A stretch of 64,000 bases of DNA from Bacillus timonensis (GCF_004799755.1 NZ_SLUB01000021.1:1-64000), one strand, 5' to 3'; shown: positions 1-10,183, counted from the stretch's first letter. Program-made: numbers and translations. The notes: generated by a model from the sequence alone, not told the origin.

Positions 1-48
1 ATATAACAAGGATTCTTCCATTTTCATCTTTAAATATATAAAATTGTC

Positions 49-77
49 TTGCAATTTTAACATTATAGTAATATTAT
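49..77 (+). promoter_or_regulatory. Sigma-A-like promoter of first oligopeptide operon
   Basis: TTGCAA at 49-54, a 17-bp spacer and TATTAT at 72-77 lie about 50 bp before the first ATPase gene. The same hexamer and spacer arrangement, with very similar flanks, precedes the second operon (6071-6099), which strengthens both calls. Confidence 0.55.
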
Positions 78-127
78 TTTATTTACGAAATAAATGTGGC
101 TAATCTAGAAGAATTTGGGGTGTTTTT

Positions 128-1141
128 ATGCAACAGCCAAATAATGGGGCACCTTTGCTAGAGGTAAAGGGATTAAAAACAGGGTTTAACATAGATGGAG
201 AAATCTATCATGCAGTGGATGATGTTTCTTTTAAAGTTAATCCGCGTCAAATTGTCGGAATTGTTGGAGAATCCGGCTGTGGAAAAAGTGTAATGTCAAT
301 GTCCGTTATGAAACTATTACCTATAGGAATCGGAGAAATTACCGACGGAGAAGTAGTTTTTCAAGGAAATAATATTGAACATCTAACAGAAACTGAAATG
401 AATAAAATTCGTGGGAAAGACATTTCAATGATCTTCCAGGAACCAATGACAGCTCTTAATCCAGTTTTCACAATTGGGTTTCAATTAGATGAGGTTCTAT
501 TAAACCACCAAAATATCTCAAAGCAAAGAGCAAGAAAAATAAGTATTGAACTTCTAACTCAAGTGGGAATTTCTCGTCCTGATAGTATTGTAGATGAATA
601 TCCTCACCAGCTATCTGGTGGGATGAGGCAGCGTGTAATGATTGCAATGGCTATTGCATGTCAACCAAAACTATTAATCGCTGACGAGCCGACAACCGCT
701 CTTGATGTTACAGTTCAGGCGCAAATACTCGAACTCTTAAAAACGATTCAAGAAAAGAATGATATGTCAGTTATTTTAATTACACATGACCTTGGTGTTG
801 TAGCGGAGATGTGTGATGAAGTAATTGTCATGTACGCGGGTAAAATTGTTGAAAGAACAGATGTTGATACACTTTTCTATAATCCAAAACATCCATATAC
901 AAAACTCTTGATGGAATCTATTCCAAAACTTCATGAGGAAGTTGAAACATTAGGTTCGATTGAAGGAATTGTACCATCCTTAAAAAATATGCCTAAAACG
1001 GGTTGCCGTTTTGCTGACCGCTGCCCAGCAGCAATGCCTGAATGTAAGACCATTACACCGGTATTAGCGGAAGTTGAAGATGGACATGATGTTTCCTGTC
1101 TATTGTATAAGAGTAGTCGACCTGTAGAAGAGGTGAAATAA
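128..1141 (+). CDS. Oligopeptide ABC transporter ATP-binding protein, OppD/AppD type (operon 1)
   Basis: This is one of two ATPases that power oligopeptide import at the inner face of the membrane. The 337-residue protein has a Walker A GESGCGKS at about residues 47-54, the signature LSGGMRQR near 160, a Walker B LLIADEP and the switch HDLG. The C-terminal oligopeptide/dipeptide extension carries four cysteines spaced C-x5-C-x6-C-x17-C. Some family members use such cysteines to hold an iron-sulfur cluster; that is known of relatives, not shown here. The start is preceded by TTTGGGGTG. It opens a D-F-A-B-C operon, two bases ahead of its partner ATPase. Confidence 0.93.
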   Translation: MQQPNNGAPLLEVKGLKTGFNIDGEIYHAVDDVSFKVNPRQIVGIVGESGCGKSVMSMSVMKLLPIGIGEITDGEVVFQGNNIEHLTETEMNKIRGKDISMIFQEPMTALNPVFTIGFQLDEVLLNHQNISKQRARKISIELLTQVGISRPDSIVDEYPHQLSGGMRQRVMIAMAIACQPKLLIADEPTTALDVTVQAQILELLKTIQEKNDMSVILITHDLGVVAEMCDEVIVMYAGKIVERTDVDTLFYNPKHPYTKLLMESIPKLHEEVETLGSIEGIVPSLKNMPKTGCRFADRCPAAMPECKTITPVLAEVEDGHDVSCLLYKSSRPVEEVK

Positions 1142-1143
1142 GA

Positions 1144-2136
1144 ATGACTAATCCAACACTAGAGAAAAAAGACAATCTTATATTAGAAGTTAAAAATCTA
1201 AAAACCTACTATCCAATCAAAGGTGGGTTTATGAGAAAGACCATCGGAAATGTAAAAGCGGTTGATGGTGTTTCATTTGAAATTAAACATGGTGAAACTT
1301 TAGGTCTTGTTGGTGAATCAGGATGTGGGAAATCTACAACCGGAAGAACCATTCTTCGCTTACTTGAACCAACAGAGGGTCAGATTCTTTTAGATGGTGA
1401 AGATATTACGAACCTAAAGGGAAAACGCTTGAGGGATATCAGAAAGGATTTCCAAATGGTGTTCCAAGATCCATACGCATCACTAAATCCAATGCAGATG
1501 GTTGGGGATATCGTAGCGGAACCAATCATGAACTACACTGGAAAATCACTAAAAGCATTAAAAAATGAAGTAATAGATTTATTAAAAAGGGTTGGCCTTC
1601 CTGAAGATGCTTTTTATAAATACGCTCATGAGTTCTCCGGGGGACAACGTCAAAGAATCGGAATTGCGCGTGCTTTAGCGCTTAAGCCAAAATTAATTAT
1701 CGCAGATGAACCCGTTTCAGCGCTTGATGTATCGGTTCAATCGCAAGTATTAAATTTATTAAAAGAATTACAAGAAGAGTTCGGATTGACATTTCTTTTC
1801 ATCGCTCATGACTTAAGTGTTGTAAAACACATGAGTGACAGAATTGGAGTTATGTATCTGGGTGGTATTGTTGAAATTGCAGAAAAGGATGACTTATATG
1901 CTGAACCACTTCATCCATATACACAGGCATTGATTTCTGCGATTCCGGAGCCTGATCCAAGAAAGAAAAAGGAAAGAATTGTTCTTCAAGGTGATGTTCC
2001 AAGTCCAGCAAATCCACCAAGTGGTTGCCCATTCCATCCAAGATGTCCAATGGCAATGGAGGAATGTTCTAAAGTTAAACCACAATTAAAGGAGGTGAAG
2101 CCAGGACATAAGGTGGCTTGTCATTTACACAAATAA
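1144..2136 (+). CDS. Oligopeptide ABC transporter ATP-binding protein, OppF/AppF type (operon 1)
   Basis: This is the second ATPase of the heterodimeric motor. The 330-residue protein has Walker A GESGCGKS, signature FSGGQRQR, Walker B LIIADEP and HDLS. The [15 protein letters not shown] signature and the [11 protein letters not shown]-like C-terminal region are typical of the F subunit. The C-terminus has the same C-x5-C-x6-C-x17-C array as its partner. The start follows GAGGTGAAATAAGA, two bases after the upstream stop, so the two genes are probably translationally coupled. The binding-protein gene follows after 45 bp. Confidence 0.93.
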   Translation: MTNPTLEKKDNLILEVKNLKTYYPIKGGFMRKTIGNVKAVDGVSFEIKHGETLGLVGESGCGKSTTGRTILRLLEPTEGQILLDGEDITNLKGKRLRDIRKDFQMVFQDPYASLNPMQMVGDIVAEPIMNYTGKSLKALKNEVIDLLKRVGLPEDAFYKYAHEFSGGQRQRIGIARALALKPKLIIADEPVSALDVSVQSQVLNLLKELQEEFGLTFLFIAHDLSVVKHMSDRIGVMYLGGIVEIAEKDDLYAEPLHPYTQALISAIPEPDPRKKKERIVLQGDVPSPANPPSGCPFHPRCPMAMEECSKVKPQLKEVKPGHKVACHLHK

Positions 2137-2181
2137 ATGGCAGAAAATTTTTACCAACATACTTAAAGGGGGAAAACCTAC

Positions 2182-3897
2182 ATGAAAAAGTCAGCATTGT
2201 GGACAATCGTACTTTTGCTAGTTATGTCATTATTTCTAGCAGCATGCGGTGGCAATGAAGAAAAAGCTGAAAAAGAAAATGAAAACACTGGCTCAGAAAC
2301 AGCTGAACCAAAAGAAGGCGGAACAATCACTTTAGCAGTTGACCAAGCTCCTGAAGGTGTTTTTGAATCTGCATATTATAGAAGTGTTATTGATGCACAA
2401 ATTCTAGGTTTTACTGGTGGTAGTATTTACAAAGTAAATGATGACCTTGAATATGTACCTAATCTTGCTGAATGGACAATCAGCGATGACAAATTAACGT
2501 ATACTTTTAAATTTAAAGAAGGCGTTAAATGGCACAATGGGGAAGAGTTAACAGCTGATGACTATGCATTTGCTCTTGAAACAATCGCAGACCCAGATTA
2601 TGATGGTTCACGTTTCAACTATGTTGAAGGAATCAAAGGTGCTACTGAGAAAAAAGAAGGAAAAGCAGACCATATTGAAGGTGTTAATGTAATTGATAAA
2701 TACACAGTTGCAGTCACTTTTAAAGAAGTAAAAATCAACAACTTAGAAAATCTTTGGTCAGATCCAATGCCTAAGAAACATTATGAAGGCGTTCCTGTTG
2801 CTGAACTTGGAGAATCTGATCAAGTTCGTCTAAACCCAGTAGGTCTTGGACCATTCAAAGTGAAAAAAGTTGTACCTGGTGAATATGTTGAATTAGAACG
2901 TTTTGATGATTATTGGGAAGGAAAACCACTTCTTGATGGAGTAGTTATCAAAGTTATTGATCCTTCATTAGCAAACGGTGCGTTCCAAAATGGCGAAATT
3001 GACATTATGAACATTGCTCCTGCTTCTGTTAAAGAATTAGAAAAAATGGATCATGTTCGCGTAGAAGAAGCTACTGGAACTGTATACTCTTATATCGGTC
3101 TTCGTTTTGGTCATCGTGATCAAGCTACACGTACGAACGTAGCAGATTTTGATAAGTTTAAGTCTAAAGAATTACGTCAAGCTTTATTATATGCAATTGA
3201 TCGTCAAGCAATGATTGATGGTTTCTTATCTGGTAAAGGGAAAGTATTCAATACAGTTATTCCTTCAGCTTTCTGGATGGCTGCTGATGATTCAGAACTA
3301 AACCAATATGAATTTAATCAAGAAAAAGCAAAAGAATTATTAGCTTCTGCTGGTTACAAAGATGTAGATGGTGATGGATTTGTAGAAGATCCAGAAGGTA
3401 AGCCATTCACTATCAAATTTGGTCACTATGCAGGAAATGCAACATTTGAAGGTCGTTCACAAGCAATCATCCAAAGCTGGAATGATATCGGTGTCAAAAC
3501 TGAATTAGCTACTGGTAGTCTAATTGAGTTCAACCTATACAATGAAATGAAAGACAACGACGATAAAGAATTAGAAGCATTCTTCGGTTCTTGGGGAACT
3601 GGTTCTGACCCAGATCCATCTGGTCTATGGGCAAATGATGCTGAGTGGAACTATGGTCGTTGGGTAAATGAAGATAGCCAAAGACTTCTTGATGAAGGTT
3701 TAAGTGAAAAAGCGTTTGATAAAGAATACCGTGGACAAGTTTATGTTGAGTGGCAAAAACTGTTCAACGAAGAATTGCCAGCACTTCCATTATGGGAGAA
3801 CATGGACCTTTATGGAATTAATGATCGCCTACAAGGTGTACATGTAAATGCTGTTGGATTCCAAGACAATGTTCATAAGTGGTATGTAACTGACTGA
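2182..3897 (+). CDS. Extracellular oligopeptide-binding lipoprotein, SBP family 5 (operon 1)
   Basis: This is the substrate-binding protein that captures peptides outside the membrane and hands them to the permeases. The 571-residue protein has a lipoprotein signal with lipobox LAAC (Cys22), a charged Glu/Lys linker and a SBP_bac_5 domain. A DVDGDG loop at about residues 393-398 resembles a calcium-binding loop and is common in this family. It is clearly divergent from the AppA orthologue of the next operon, for example in its shorter N-terminal linker and its own central region, so the two tandem operons probably differ in substrate. An AAAGGGGGAAAA Shine-Dalgarno precedes the ATG. Confidence 0.92.
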   Translation: MKKSALWTIVLLLVMSLFLAACGGNEEKAEKENENTGSETAEPKEGGTITLAVDQAPEGVFESAYYRSVIDAQILGFTGGSIYKVNDDLEYVPNLAEWTISDDKLTYTFKFKEGVKWHNGEELTADDYAFALETIADPDYDGSRFNYVEGIKGATEKKEGKADHIEGVNVIDKYTVAVTFKEVKINNLENLWSDPMPKKHYEGVPVAELGESDQVRLNPVGLGPFKVKKVVPGEYVELERFDDYWEGKPLLDGVVIKVIDPSLANGAFQNGEIDIMNIAPASVKELEKMDHVRVEEATGTVYSYIGLRFGHRDQATRTNVADFDKFKSKELRQALLYAIDRQAMIDGFLSGKGKVFNTVIPSAFWMAADDSELNQYEFNQEKAKELLASAGYKDVDGDGFVEDPEGKPFTIKFGHYAGNATFEGRSQAIIQSWNDIGVKTELATGSLIEFNLYNEMKDNDDKELEAFFGSWGTGSDPDPSGLWANDAEWNYGRWVNEDSQRLLDEGLSEKAFDKEYRGQVYVEWQKLFNEELPALPLWENMDLYGINDRLQGVHVNAVGFQDNVHKWYVTD

Positions 3898-3911
3898 TCA
3901 TAGGTTAGTAG

Positions 3912-3946
3912 AGTTCAAAAAGTCACGACTTGTGGCTTTTTGAACT
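3912..3946 (+). terminator. Intercistronic hairpin after binding-protein gene (operon 1)
   Basis: The arms AGTTCAAAAAG (3912-3922) and CTTTTTGAACT (3936-3946) are perfectly complementary. CAC/GTG pairing inside extends the stem. It lies between the binding-protein gene and the permease genes, with no long T tract, so it probably stabilises or attenuates the transcript and lets more binding protein than permease be made. Confidence 0.6.
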
Positions 3947-3988
3947 TCAATTTTAAGTATGAATTTTTTAGATTAAGGAGAAATTAAC

Positions 3989-4954
3989 ATGCTCCAATAC
4001 TCAATTAGAAGAATACTAGGCATGATTCCATTATTACTCCTTGCCTCAATTGTGGTTTTTTCCTTGGCGAAAATAATGCCGGGTGACCCGTTTGGAGGAG
4101 AAATTGATCCATCAAATACTGATCCAAAATACATTGAAGAAATGCGAGAAAAATTGGGCTATAACGACCCAATCTATGTACAGTATTGGAGATGGGTAAC
4201 TGATTTCGCACAGGGTGATTTTGGCAAATCTACTACACATAAAATGGATGTTTCAAAGCTAATCGCTCAAAAAATTCCAAACACCTTATTTTTAGCACTT
4301 GTATCTTTATTTTTTACGTACATTTTTTCATTCTTAATGGGAATGTATGCAGGACGAAAACCGTATAAACTTGGAGATAATCTGATTGCAAGTTATAACT
4401 ATATAGGATTAGCTGTTCCATCGTTTGTTGCGGGTATTGTGGCAATCTATTTCTTTTCGTTTCAGCTTAATTGGTTCCCATTCAGTGGATCAGTTGAAGT
4501 TGGACTCGATGAAGGAACGTTTCAATATTATGCAAGTAAATTTCACCATGTGATGTTACCAGCACTCGTTTTAGGATTAATGGGTACTGCTTCATACACG
4601 CAATTCTTACGAAATGATATTATCGAAAATAGTCGAAAAGACTTTGTAAGAACAGCAAGGGCAAAAGGAACAAAAGAATCAACAATCTATAATAAGCACA
4701 TTCTACGTAATTCTATTATTCCGTTAGTAACATTTTTAGGATTCGATATTGCTACCTTAATAGGTGGTGCGGTTATAACTGAAACTATTTTCACATATCC
4801 AGGAATCGGACAACTTTTCTTAGAATCCGTTAATACAAGGGATTATGCTGTTATGATGACGATCACAATGTTACTTTCATTTTTAACACTTTTCGGAAAT
4901 CTTATCGCAGATTTACTGTATGGAATTGTGGATCCGCGCATTCGATTGGATTAA
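3989..4954 (+). CDS. Oligopeptide ABC transporter permease, OppB/AppB type (operon 1)
   Basis: This is the first membrane subunit of the peptide channel. The 321-residue protein begins with an N-terminal membrane helix and GDPF motif typical of OppB/DppB. About six membrane segments follow, with the cytoplasmic coupling (EAA) loop RTARAKG near residue 225 that contacts the ATPases. It ends in the family's DPRI. The start follows AAGGAGAAATTAAC. The gene sits 12 bp before the partner permease. Confidence 0.93.
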   Translation: MLQYSIRRILGMIPLLLLASIVVFSLAKIMPGDPFGGEIDPSNTDPKYIEEMREKLGYNDPIYVQYWRWVTDFAQGDFGKSTTHKMDVSKLIAQKIPNTLFLALVSLFFTYIFSFLMGMYAGRKPYKLGDNLIASYNYIGLAVPSFVAGIVAIYFFSFQLNWFPFSGSVEVGLDEGTFQYYASKFHHVMLPALVLGLMGTASYTQFLRNDIIENSRKDFVRTARAKGTKESTIYNKHILRNSIIPLVTFLGFDIATLIGGAVITETIFTYPGIGQLFLESVNTRDYAVMMTITMLLSFLTLFGNLIADLLYGIVDPRIRLD

Positions 4955-4966
4955 GGAGGAGAATAA

Positions 4967-5875
4967 ATGGAAGTAGTTACGAATACAAATGTAAATTCAC
5001 CAAAAAATGAAACAAAAAGCCTTTCTCCTTGGGCGATAGCCAGAAGGAAATTCATGAAAAACAAACTAGCTATGATCAGTTTAGTTTTTCTAATCTGTAT
5101 TGTGTTGGTTGCTATTTTTGGACCGATATTTAATAAGCAAGATATTGTTCGTGTTGATTTCATGAACATGAGGAAAGAGCCTTCAGGTGAGAACTGGCTT
5201 GGTACAGATACAAATGGACGTGACGTATTTGCTAGAATGTTACACGGTGCGAGAACATCTTTGATGATCGGATTTTCGTGTACCCTCTTTATTACTTTAA
5301 TCGGAACAATAGTTGGTTCTGTAGCAGGCTATAATGGTGGGAAAATAGACCAAATGTTAATGCGTTTTACAGACTTTGTTTTAGTATTCCCATTCATGAT
5401 CTTTGTTATTGTTTTAAACAGTATTCTTACCGGCAAGGTAACGGGAGCATGGACTCTGATTATTGTGATGAGCTTACTGAGTTGGGGTGGGGTTGCCCGT
5501 ATTGTTCGAAGTAAAGTTTTAGCAGAAAAAGAAAATGAATATATTCTTGCTGCAAAATCGATAGGGACAAGGCCATCGAAAATCATCATTAAACATCTAT
5601 TGCCAAACGTTTCCTCCACAATCATCGTACAAGCGACGTTAATCTTGGCAGTTATGATTGTTGCTGAATCAGGTCTAAGTTTTCTAGGCTTTGGGGTACC
5701 AACGAATACACCAAGCTGGGGGAATATGTTAGCAGAAGCTAGGGATGCCGATGTTTTACGTAATATTACTTGGATGTGGGCTCCTCCAGCAATAGCCATT
5801 ACATTAACGATTTTATCAATTAATTTCATAGGCGAAGGGTTAAAGGATGCACTAAATCCAAAATCCAACCGTTAG
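4967..5875 (+). CDS. Oligopeptide ABC transporter permease, OppC/AppC type (operon 1)
   Basis: This is the second membrane subunit. The 302-residue protein has a soluble N-terminal tail, a first membrane helix near residues 38-58, the periplasm-facing LGTDTNGRDVFARM segment characteristic of OppC/DppC, then five further helices. The EAA-type loop AAKSIGT is near residue 190. It ends in GLKDALNPK. A perfect AAGGAGGAGAATAA ribosome binding site precedes the ATG. A strong terminator follows directly, so this is the last gene of operon 1. Confidence 0.93.
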   Translation: MEVVTNTNVNSPKNETKSLSPWAIARRKFMKNKLAMISLVFLICIVLVAIFGPIFNKQDIVRVDFMNMRKEPSGENWLGTDTNGRDVFARMLHGARTSLMIGFSCTLFITLIGTIVGSVAGYNGGKIDQMLMRFTDFVLVFPFMIFVIVLNSILTGKVTGAWTLIIVMSLLSWGGVARIVRSKVLAEKENEYILAAKSIGTRPSKIIIKHLLPNVSSTIIVQATLILAVMIVAESGLSFLGFGVPTNTPSWGNMLAEARDADVLRNITWMWAPPAIAITLTILSINFIGEGLKDALNPKSNR

Positions 5876-5876
5876 C

Positions 5877-5911
5877 AGATCTATCACAAAGTGTGATGGA
5901 TCTTTTTTTTG
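5877..5911 (+). terminator. Rho-independent terminator of operon 1
   Basis: AGATCTATCAC pairs with GTGATGGATCT around an AAAGT loop and is followed by eight Ts. It closes the first oligopeptide operon immediately after the permease stop codon. Confidence 0.85.
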
Positions 5912-6365
5912 TCAAAAATTTTACTGATTCAACGCTTTTTTGCGATAAAGTATTATATCGAGAAAACAAAAAAACCTCATTTTTACAAAAGGTTATTACA
6001 AATGTTTCGTTTGTAAACCCTATTAAATCAAATGATTCAAGAAAAAATAATGACAATAATAAAAATTATCTTGCAATTTTGACATAGTTTTAATAGAATT
6101 TTAAATAGATTAAGAGAAAATGGATTTTTCACTCTTTAATGTAAATTAACTCTATTTTAAAAATTGACTTGTTTTTGTAATCTTTTTGTAATAAAATTTA
6201 GGTGATTCTTTTGTCAGATAATTTAGTACCTTTCTCGCTTTAAAGCCTTAGTTTGATAAAACAAGAGAATGCTAGAAAATTTGGTTGATATTTCTGTAAA
6301 TATATTATATTTTGAATAATGAGTGAACTTATATATAGTTCCGATAAGGAAGGTGAACCTAATTT
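5912..6365 (+). other. AT-rich intergenic region and leader of second operon
   Basis: This stretch of about 450 bp has no convincing gene. It is very AT-rich and holds the promoter at 6071-6099 and a second possible one (TTGACT, 17 bp, TGTAAT around 6165-6193). If the first is used, the transcript has a leader of about 260 nt. I recognise no riboswitch class in it. Confidence 0.5.
6071..6099 (+). promoter_or_regulatory. Sigma-A-like promoter of app operon
   Basis: TTGCAA at 6071-6076, a 17-bp spacer and TAGAAT at 6094-6099. The segment from CTTGCAATTTT onward nearly repeats the promoter at 49-77, which suggests the two operons arose by duplication including the promoter or are co-regulated. 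Confidence 0.55.
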
Positions 6366-7349
6366 ATGGCTACATTACTAGAAGTAAAAAATCTTAAAAC
6401 ATATTTCTATAAAAAGAAAACAGTAATACCTGCCGTAGATGGCGTTGATTTGAAAATAAAAAAAGGTGAAACCTTAGCTATAGTTGGTGAGTCAGGATCA
6501 GGTAAAAGTATTACCTCACTTTCAATTATGAAACTCGTACCTAGCCCAGCTGGAAAAATCGTTGAAGGTGAAATCATTCTTGATGGTAGAAATCTTGTTG
6601 ATTTATCAGAAGCTGAAATGTGTAAGGTCCGCGGAAATGAAGTGTCAATGATTTTCCAAGAACCAATGACTTCTCTTAACCCTGTTCTTACTGTTGGTGA
6701 ACAAATCATAGAGGTTTTGATGTATCACCAAAAATTGTCCAAAGTAGAAGCAACAAAAAAGGCAATTGAAATGTTGGAATTGGTAGGGTTCTCAAGGGCT
6801 GCGGAATTAATAAATGATTACCCACATCGTCTTTCGGGTGGTATGCGCCAGAGGGTTATGATCGCGATTGCCATGAGCTGTAATCCAAAGCTTCTAATTG
6901 CGGATGAACCTACCACTGCACTCGATGTTACAATCCAAGCTCAAATTCTTGACTTAATGAAGGATCTTAGTCGCAAATTTGATACTTCCATTCTTTTAAT
7001 TACACATGATTTGGGAGTAGTGTCAGAGGTTGCTGATAATATCGTAGTTATGTATGGCGGGCAAGTTGTTGAGCAATCACCGGTAGATGAGTTATTTGAT
7101 GAACCATTACATCCATACACTGTTGGACTGATGAACTCAATACCTGCAATAGAAGGAGAGATTGAACGCCTTCAATCTATAGAAGGAAACGTACCTTCAC
7201 CAGAAAATATGCCAAAAGGATGCAGGTTTGCTCCGCGGTGTACAAAAGCATTTGACCGCTGTTTTGCAGAAGCTCCTCAGTTAAAGCAAATGGGTAAAGA
7301 CCGAGCAGTTCGCTGTTTCCTATATGAAGATGAGGGGGCTAAAGCATGA
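6366..7349 (+). CDS. appD: Oligopeptide ABC transporter ATP-binding protein AppD
   Basis: First ATPase of the second peptide importer. The 327-residue protein has Walker A GESGSGKS, signature LSGGMRQR, Walker B LLIADEP and HDLG, plus the oligopeptide C-terminal extension with cysteines at C-x5-C-x6-C-x17-C. The neighbouring binding protein is a clear AppA relative, so the app name is used. The start follows GGAAGGTGAACC. The stop overlaps the next start by 4 bp (ATGA), giving translational coupling to appF. Confidence 0.9.
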   Translation: MATLLEVKNLKTYFYKKKTVIPAVDGVDLKIKKGETLAIVGESGSGKSITSLSIMKLVPSPAGKIVEGEIILDGRNLVDLSEAEMCKVRGNEVSMIFQEPMTSLNPVLTVGEQIIEVLMYHQKLSKVEATKKAIEMLELVGFSRAAELINDYPHRLSGGMRQRVMIAIAMSCNPKLLIADEPTTALDVTIQAQILDLMKDLSRKFDTSILLITHDLGVVSEVADNIVVMYGGQVVEQSPVDELFDEPLHPYTVGLMNSIPAIEGEIERLQSIEGNVPSPENMPKGCRFAPRCTKAFDRCFAEAPQLKQMGKDRAVRCFLYEDEGAKA

Positions 7350-8368
7350 CTACAACAAATTTAGATAAGACGGTCGGTTCATCACAGGAAAATAGTAATA
7401 TCATACTTGAGCTACAAGATGTAAAAAAATATTTCCCCATCAAAGCAGGTCTTCTGCAGCGAAATGTAGGTAATGTTAAGGCGGTTGACGGCATTAGCCT
7501 ACAAATTAAAAAAGGGGAAACAATTGGACTAGTTGGGGAATCAGGATGTGGAAAGTCTACAACTGGAAGAACCATAATCAGATTGTACGAACCAACCGAT
7601 GGGAAAATCATCTTTAAGGGTAAAGACATCACACATATGTCTGAAAGCGAACTTAGGAAATCAGTTAGAAGAGACATTCAAATGGTATTTCAGGATCCTT
7701 TCGCAACCCTTAATCCTAGAAAAACATTACGTTCAATCATCAAAGAACCATTAATTACACATAAATTATACACGGCAAAAGAACGTGAAGAAAAAGTAAA
7801 AGAATTAATGGAAACAGTTGGATTGAACGCATCATATATCAATAGATATCCTCATGAATTCTCGGGAGGACAGCGTCAAAGAATCGGGATTGCAAGAGCA
7901 CTTGCTTTAAATCCTGAATTGATTATCGCTGATGAACCTGTTTCGGCACTTGACGTTTCAATTCAAGCACAAGTAATAAACTTAATGGAAGATCTTCAAG
8001 AAGAATTTGGCTTAACGTATATTTTTATCTCGCATGACTTAAGTGTTGTAAGACATATAAGTGATAGAGTGGGAGTTATGTATTTAGGTAGAATGATGGA
8101 ATTAGCAAATAAAGAAGATTTATATGCTGAGCCACTTCATCCATATACACAAGCATTATTATCAGCGGTTCCAGTCCCTAAAAAAGTAGGGGCAATTAAA
8201 AGAGAACGAATTGTTCTTAAAGGAGAGCTTCCAAGCCCTTCAAATCCACCAAGCGGCTGTGTGTTCCACACAAGATGTCCAGCAGCAACAGATATTTGCC
8301 GCCAACTGGTACCGGAATTTAAAGAAGTTAAACAAGGGCATTTTGTTGCATGTCACCTTTTTGAGTAA
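7346..8368 (+). CDS. appF: Oligopeptide ABC transporter ATP-binding protein AppF
   Basis: Second ATPase of the app importer. The 340-residue protein has Walker A GESGCGKS, signature FSGGQRQR, Walker B LIIADEP and HDLS, with the same four-cysteine C-terminal array (C-x5-C-x6-C-x17-C). The N-terminus has a short Thr/Asn-rich tail before the ABC fold. The ribosome binding site GAGGGGGC lies inside the end of appD. A gap of about 114 bp separates it from appA. Confidence 0.9.
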   Translation: MTTTNLDKTVGSSQENSNIILELQDVKKYFPIKAGLLQRNVGNVKAVDGISLQIKKGETIGLVGESGCGKSTTGRTIIRLYEPTDGKIIFKGKDITHMSESELRKSVRRDIQMVFQDPFATLNPRKTLRSIIKEPLITHKLYTAKEREEKVKELMETVGLNASYINRYPHEFSGGQRQRIGIARALALNPELIIADEPVSALDVSIQAQVINLMEDLQEEFGLTYIFISHDLSVVRHISDRVGVMYLGRMMELANKEDLYAEPLHPYTQALLSAVPVPKKVGAIKRERIVLKGELPSPSNPPSGCVFHTRCPAATDICRQLVPEFKEVKQGHFVACHLFE

Positions 8369-8482
8369 AGGTGGCTGCACAGAAAATATATAGATTCTTT
8401 GAAGGGAGGAGATGCCACCTAAGAGGGATCATTCTAAGTAGTAAAAACTAAAAATTCTAACAAAATGATAGGGGGAAAAAAC

Positions 8483-10156
8483 GTGAAGTTAAGAAAAAGC
8501 TTATGGCTATTTTTAGTCCTAACACTTGTAATGTCACTTTTCTTAGCAGCTTGTTCCGGTGGCGAAAAAGCTGGTACTGACACTGAAAAAGAAGAAACAC
8601 CGAAAGAAGAAACACCAAAAGAAGAACCAAAAAACACTGATCCTGTAACTGGTGGAGATTTAGTAATTGGTTCTGCTGGTAGCCCAACTTTGTTTAACCC
8701 ATATTTCTCAACTGATACAGCTTCAAGTGATATTGAGGGGTTAATCTATAACGCACTTGTTAAAACAAATAAAAATCTTGAAACTGAGTTAGACTTAGCT
8801 GAAAAGATTGACGTTTCAGATGATGGATTAGTTTATACTGTTAAGTTAAGAGAAGGCGTAAAATGGCATGATGGTGAAGAAATGAATGCCGACGATTTAG
8901 TATTTGCATACAGCATGATGAAAAATCCAGATGTAGTTTCTGAGCGTAAATCAAACTTCGAAAGCTTAGAAAAAATTGAAAAAATTGATGATTACACTGT
9001 TAAGTTTACTTTGAATAAAGTAGATGTAACTTTCTATCCAACTACATTGGGATCATATGGTCCACTACCTGAGCACATCTTAGGTGATGTTGATCCTGCT
9101 ACATTACATGAAAATGAATTTAATACGAAAAATCCTATTGGTACTGGTCCATTCAAATTTGTAGAATGGAAAGATGGTGAGTACGTAAAGGTAGAAGCTA
9201 ATGAAGATTACTTTGAAGGTCGTCCATACTTAGATACAATCACAACTAAGTATGTTGCAGATGCTAATGCATTAATCGCAGCATTACAAGCTGGGGAAAT
9301 TGATATGTACAATGCATTCCCTGGTACAGAGATTGATACTGTAAAAGCAATTGATGGTGTTAAGATTGAAGAAGATCTAGCATTATCTTATACATTCCTT
9401 GCATTCAATCAACAGGATAAAAGATTCCAAGATAAAAAAGTTCGTCAAGCGTTCACTCACGCTGTAAATAAAGAAGCAATTGTTGAAAGCATTATGAATG
9501 GTGCAGGTCAACCTGCTGATGCTCCTGATAGCCCATTAATGTGGACATACAATGATGATGTTCCAAAGTTTGAATATGATTTAGAAAAAGCAAAACAATT
9601 ACTTGAAGAAGCTGGTTGGAAAGATACAAACGGTAACGGTATCGTAGATAAAGATGGCGAAGAAATGTCATTCTCTATCAAAACAAACCAAGGTAACAAA
9701 GTCCGTGAAGACATTGCTGTAGTGTTACAACAACAATTTAAAGAAATTGGTGTTGAAGCTAAACCAGAAATCGTTGAATGGTCTGCGTTTATTGAAGCTA
9801 TCTCTGCTCCAAACTGGGATTATGAGGCTATGATTCTTGGTTGGTCACTATCAACATTCCCTGACCAATATGATATCTTCCACTCTTCACAAGCAGCTGA
9901 AGGCTTAAACTTCGTATGGTATAAAAACGAAGAAGCTGACAAGTTAATGGAAGAAGCAAGACAAACAACTGATAGAGATCGTTACGTAGAAATTCACAAA
10001 GATCTATATCAAATTCTTGTTGAAGACCAAGCTTACACATTCTTGTATTACCCAATTGAGTACCGTGCAATGCCAGAAGAATTACAAGGTTATGAGTTCC
10101 ATGCGAAAAATCAATTATTTAATGCACACAAATGGTGGTTACAAACTGCTGAATAA
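8483..10156 (+). CDS. appA: Oligopeptide-binding lipoprotein AppA
   Basis: Substrate-binding lipoprotein of the app importer, 557 residues from a GTG start. I chose GTG at 8483 because ATAGGGGG sits just before it, whereas the in-frame ATG at 8465 overlaps that ribosome binding site. The lipobox LAAC is at Cys24. A linker with repeated KEETPKEE follows, then a SBP_bac_5 domain. Long stretches match my memory of B. subtilis AppA, such as TNQGNKVREDIAVV and GWSLSTFPDQYDIFHSSQ. A DTNGNGIVDKDG loop near residue 385 looks like a calcium-binding loop. The gene is intact here, whereas the laboratory strain 168 copy of appA is known to be frameshifted. Confidence 0.93.
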   Translation: MKLRKSLWLFLVLTLVMSLFLAACSGGEKAGTDTEKEETPKEETPKEEPKNTDPVTGGDLVIGSAGSPTLFNPYFSTDTASSDIEGLIYNALVKTNKNLETELDLAEKIDVSDDGLVYTVKLREGVKWHDGEEMNADDLVFAYSMMKNPDVVSERKSNFESLEKIEKIDDYTVKFTLNKVDVTFYPTTLGSYGPLPEHILGDVDPATLHENEFNTKNPIGTGPFKFVEWKDGEYVKVEANEDYFEGRPYLDTITTKYVADANALIAALQAGEIDMYNAFPGTEIDTVKAIDGVKIEEDLALSYTFLAFNQQDKRFQDKKVRQAFTHAVNKEAIVESIMNGAGQPADAPDSPLMWTYNDDVPKFEYDLEKAKQLLEEAGWKDTNGNGIVDKDGEEMSFSIKTNQGNKVREDIAVVLQQQFKEIGVEAKPEIVEWSAFIEAISAPNWDYEAMILGWSLSTFPDQYDIFHSSQAAEGLNFVWYKNEEADKLMEEARQTTDRDRYVEIHKDLYQILVEDQAYTFLYYPIEYRAMPEELQGYEFHAKNQLFNAHKWWLQTAE

Positions 10157-10183
10157 TAAAAGACAAACATGATAGTTGCAGAG

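Noticed and set aside
5329-5868. 179-codon reverse frame
   Set aside because: Antisense to the permease gene, with no start signals; it follows from the codon bias of the forward gene. The same applies to 11241-11756.
5893-6087. 64-codon open frame in the leader of the app operon
   Set aside because: No ribosome binding site, begins inside a terminator, composition is that of AT-rich non-coding DNA.
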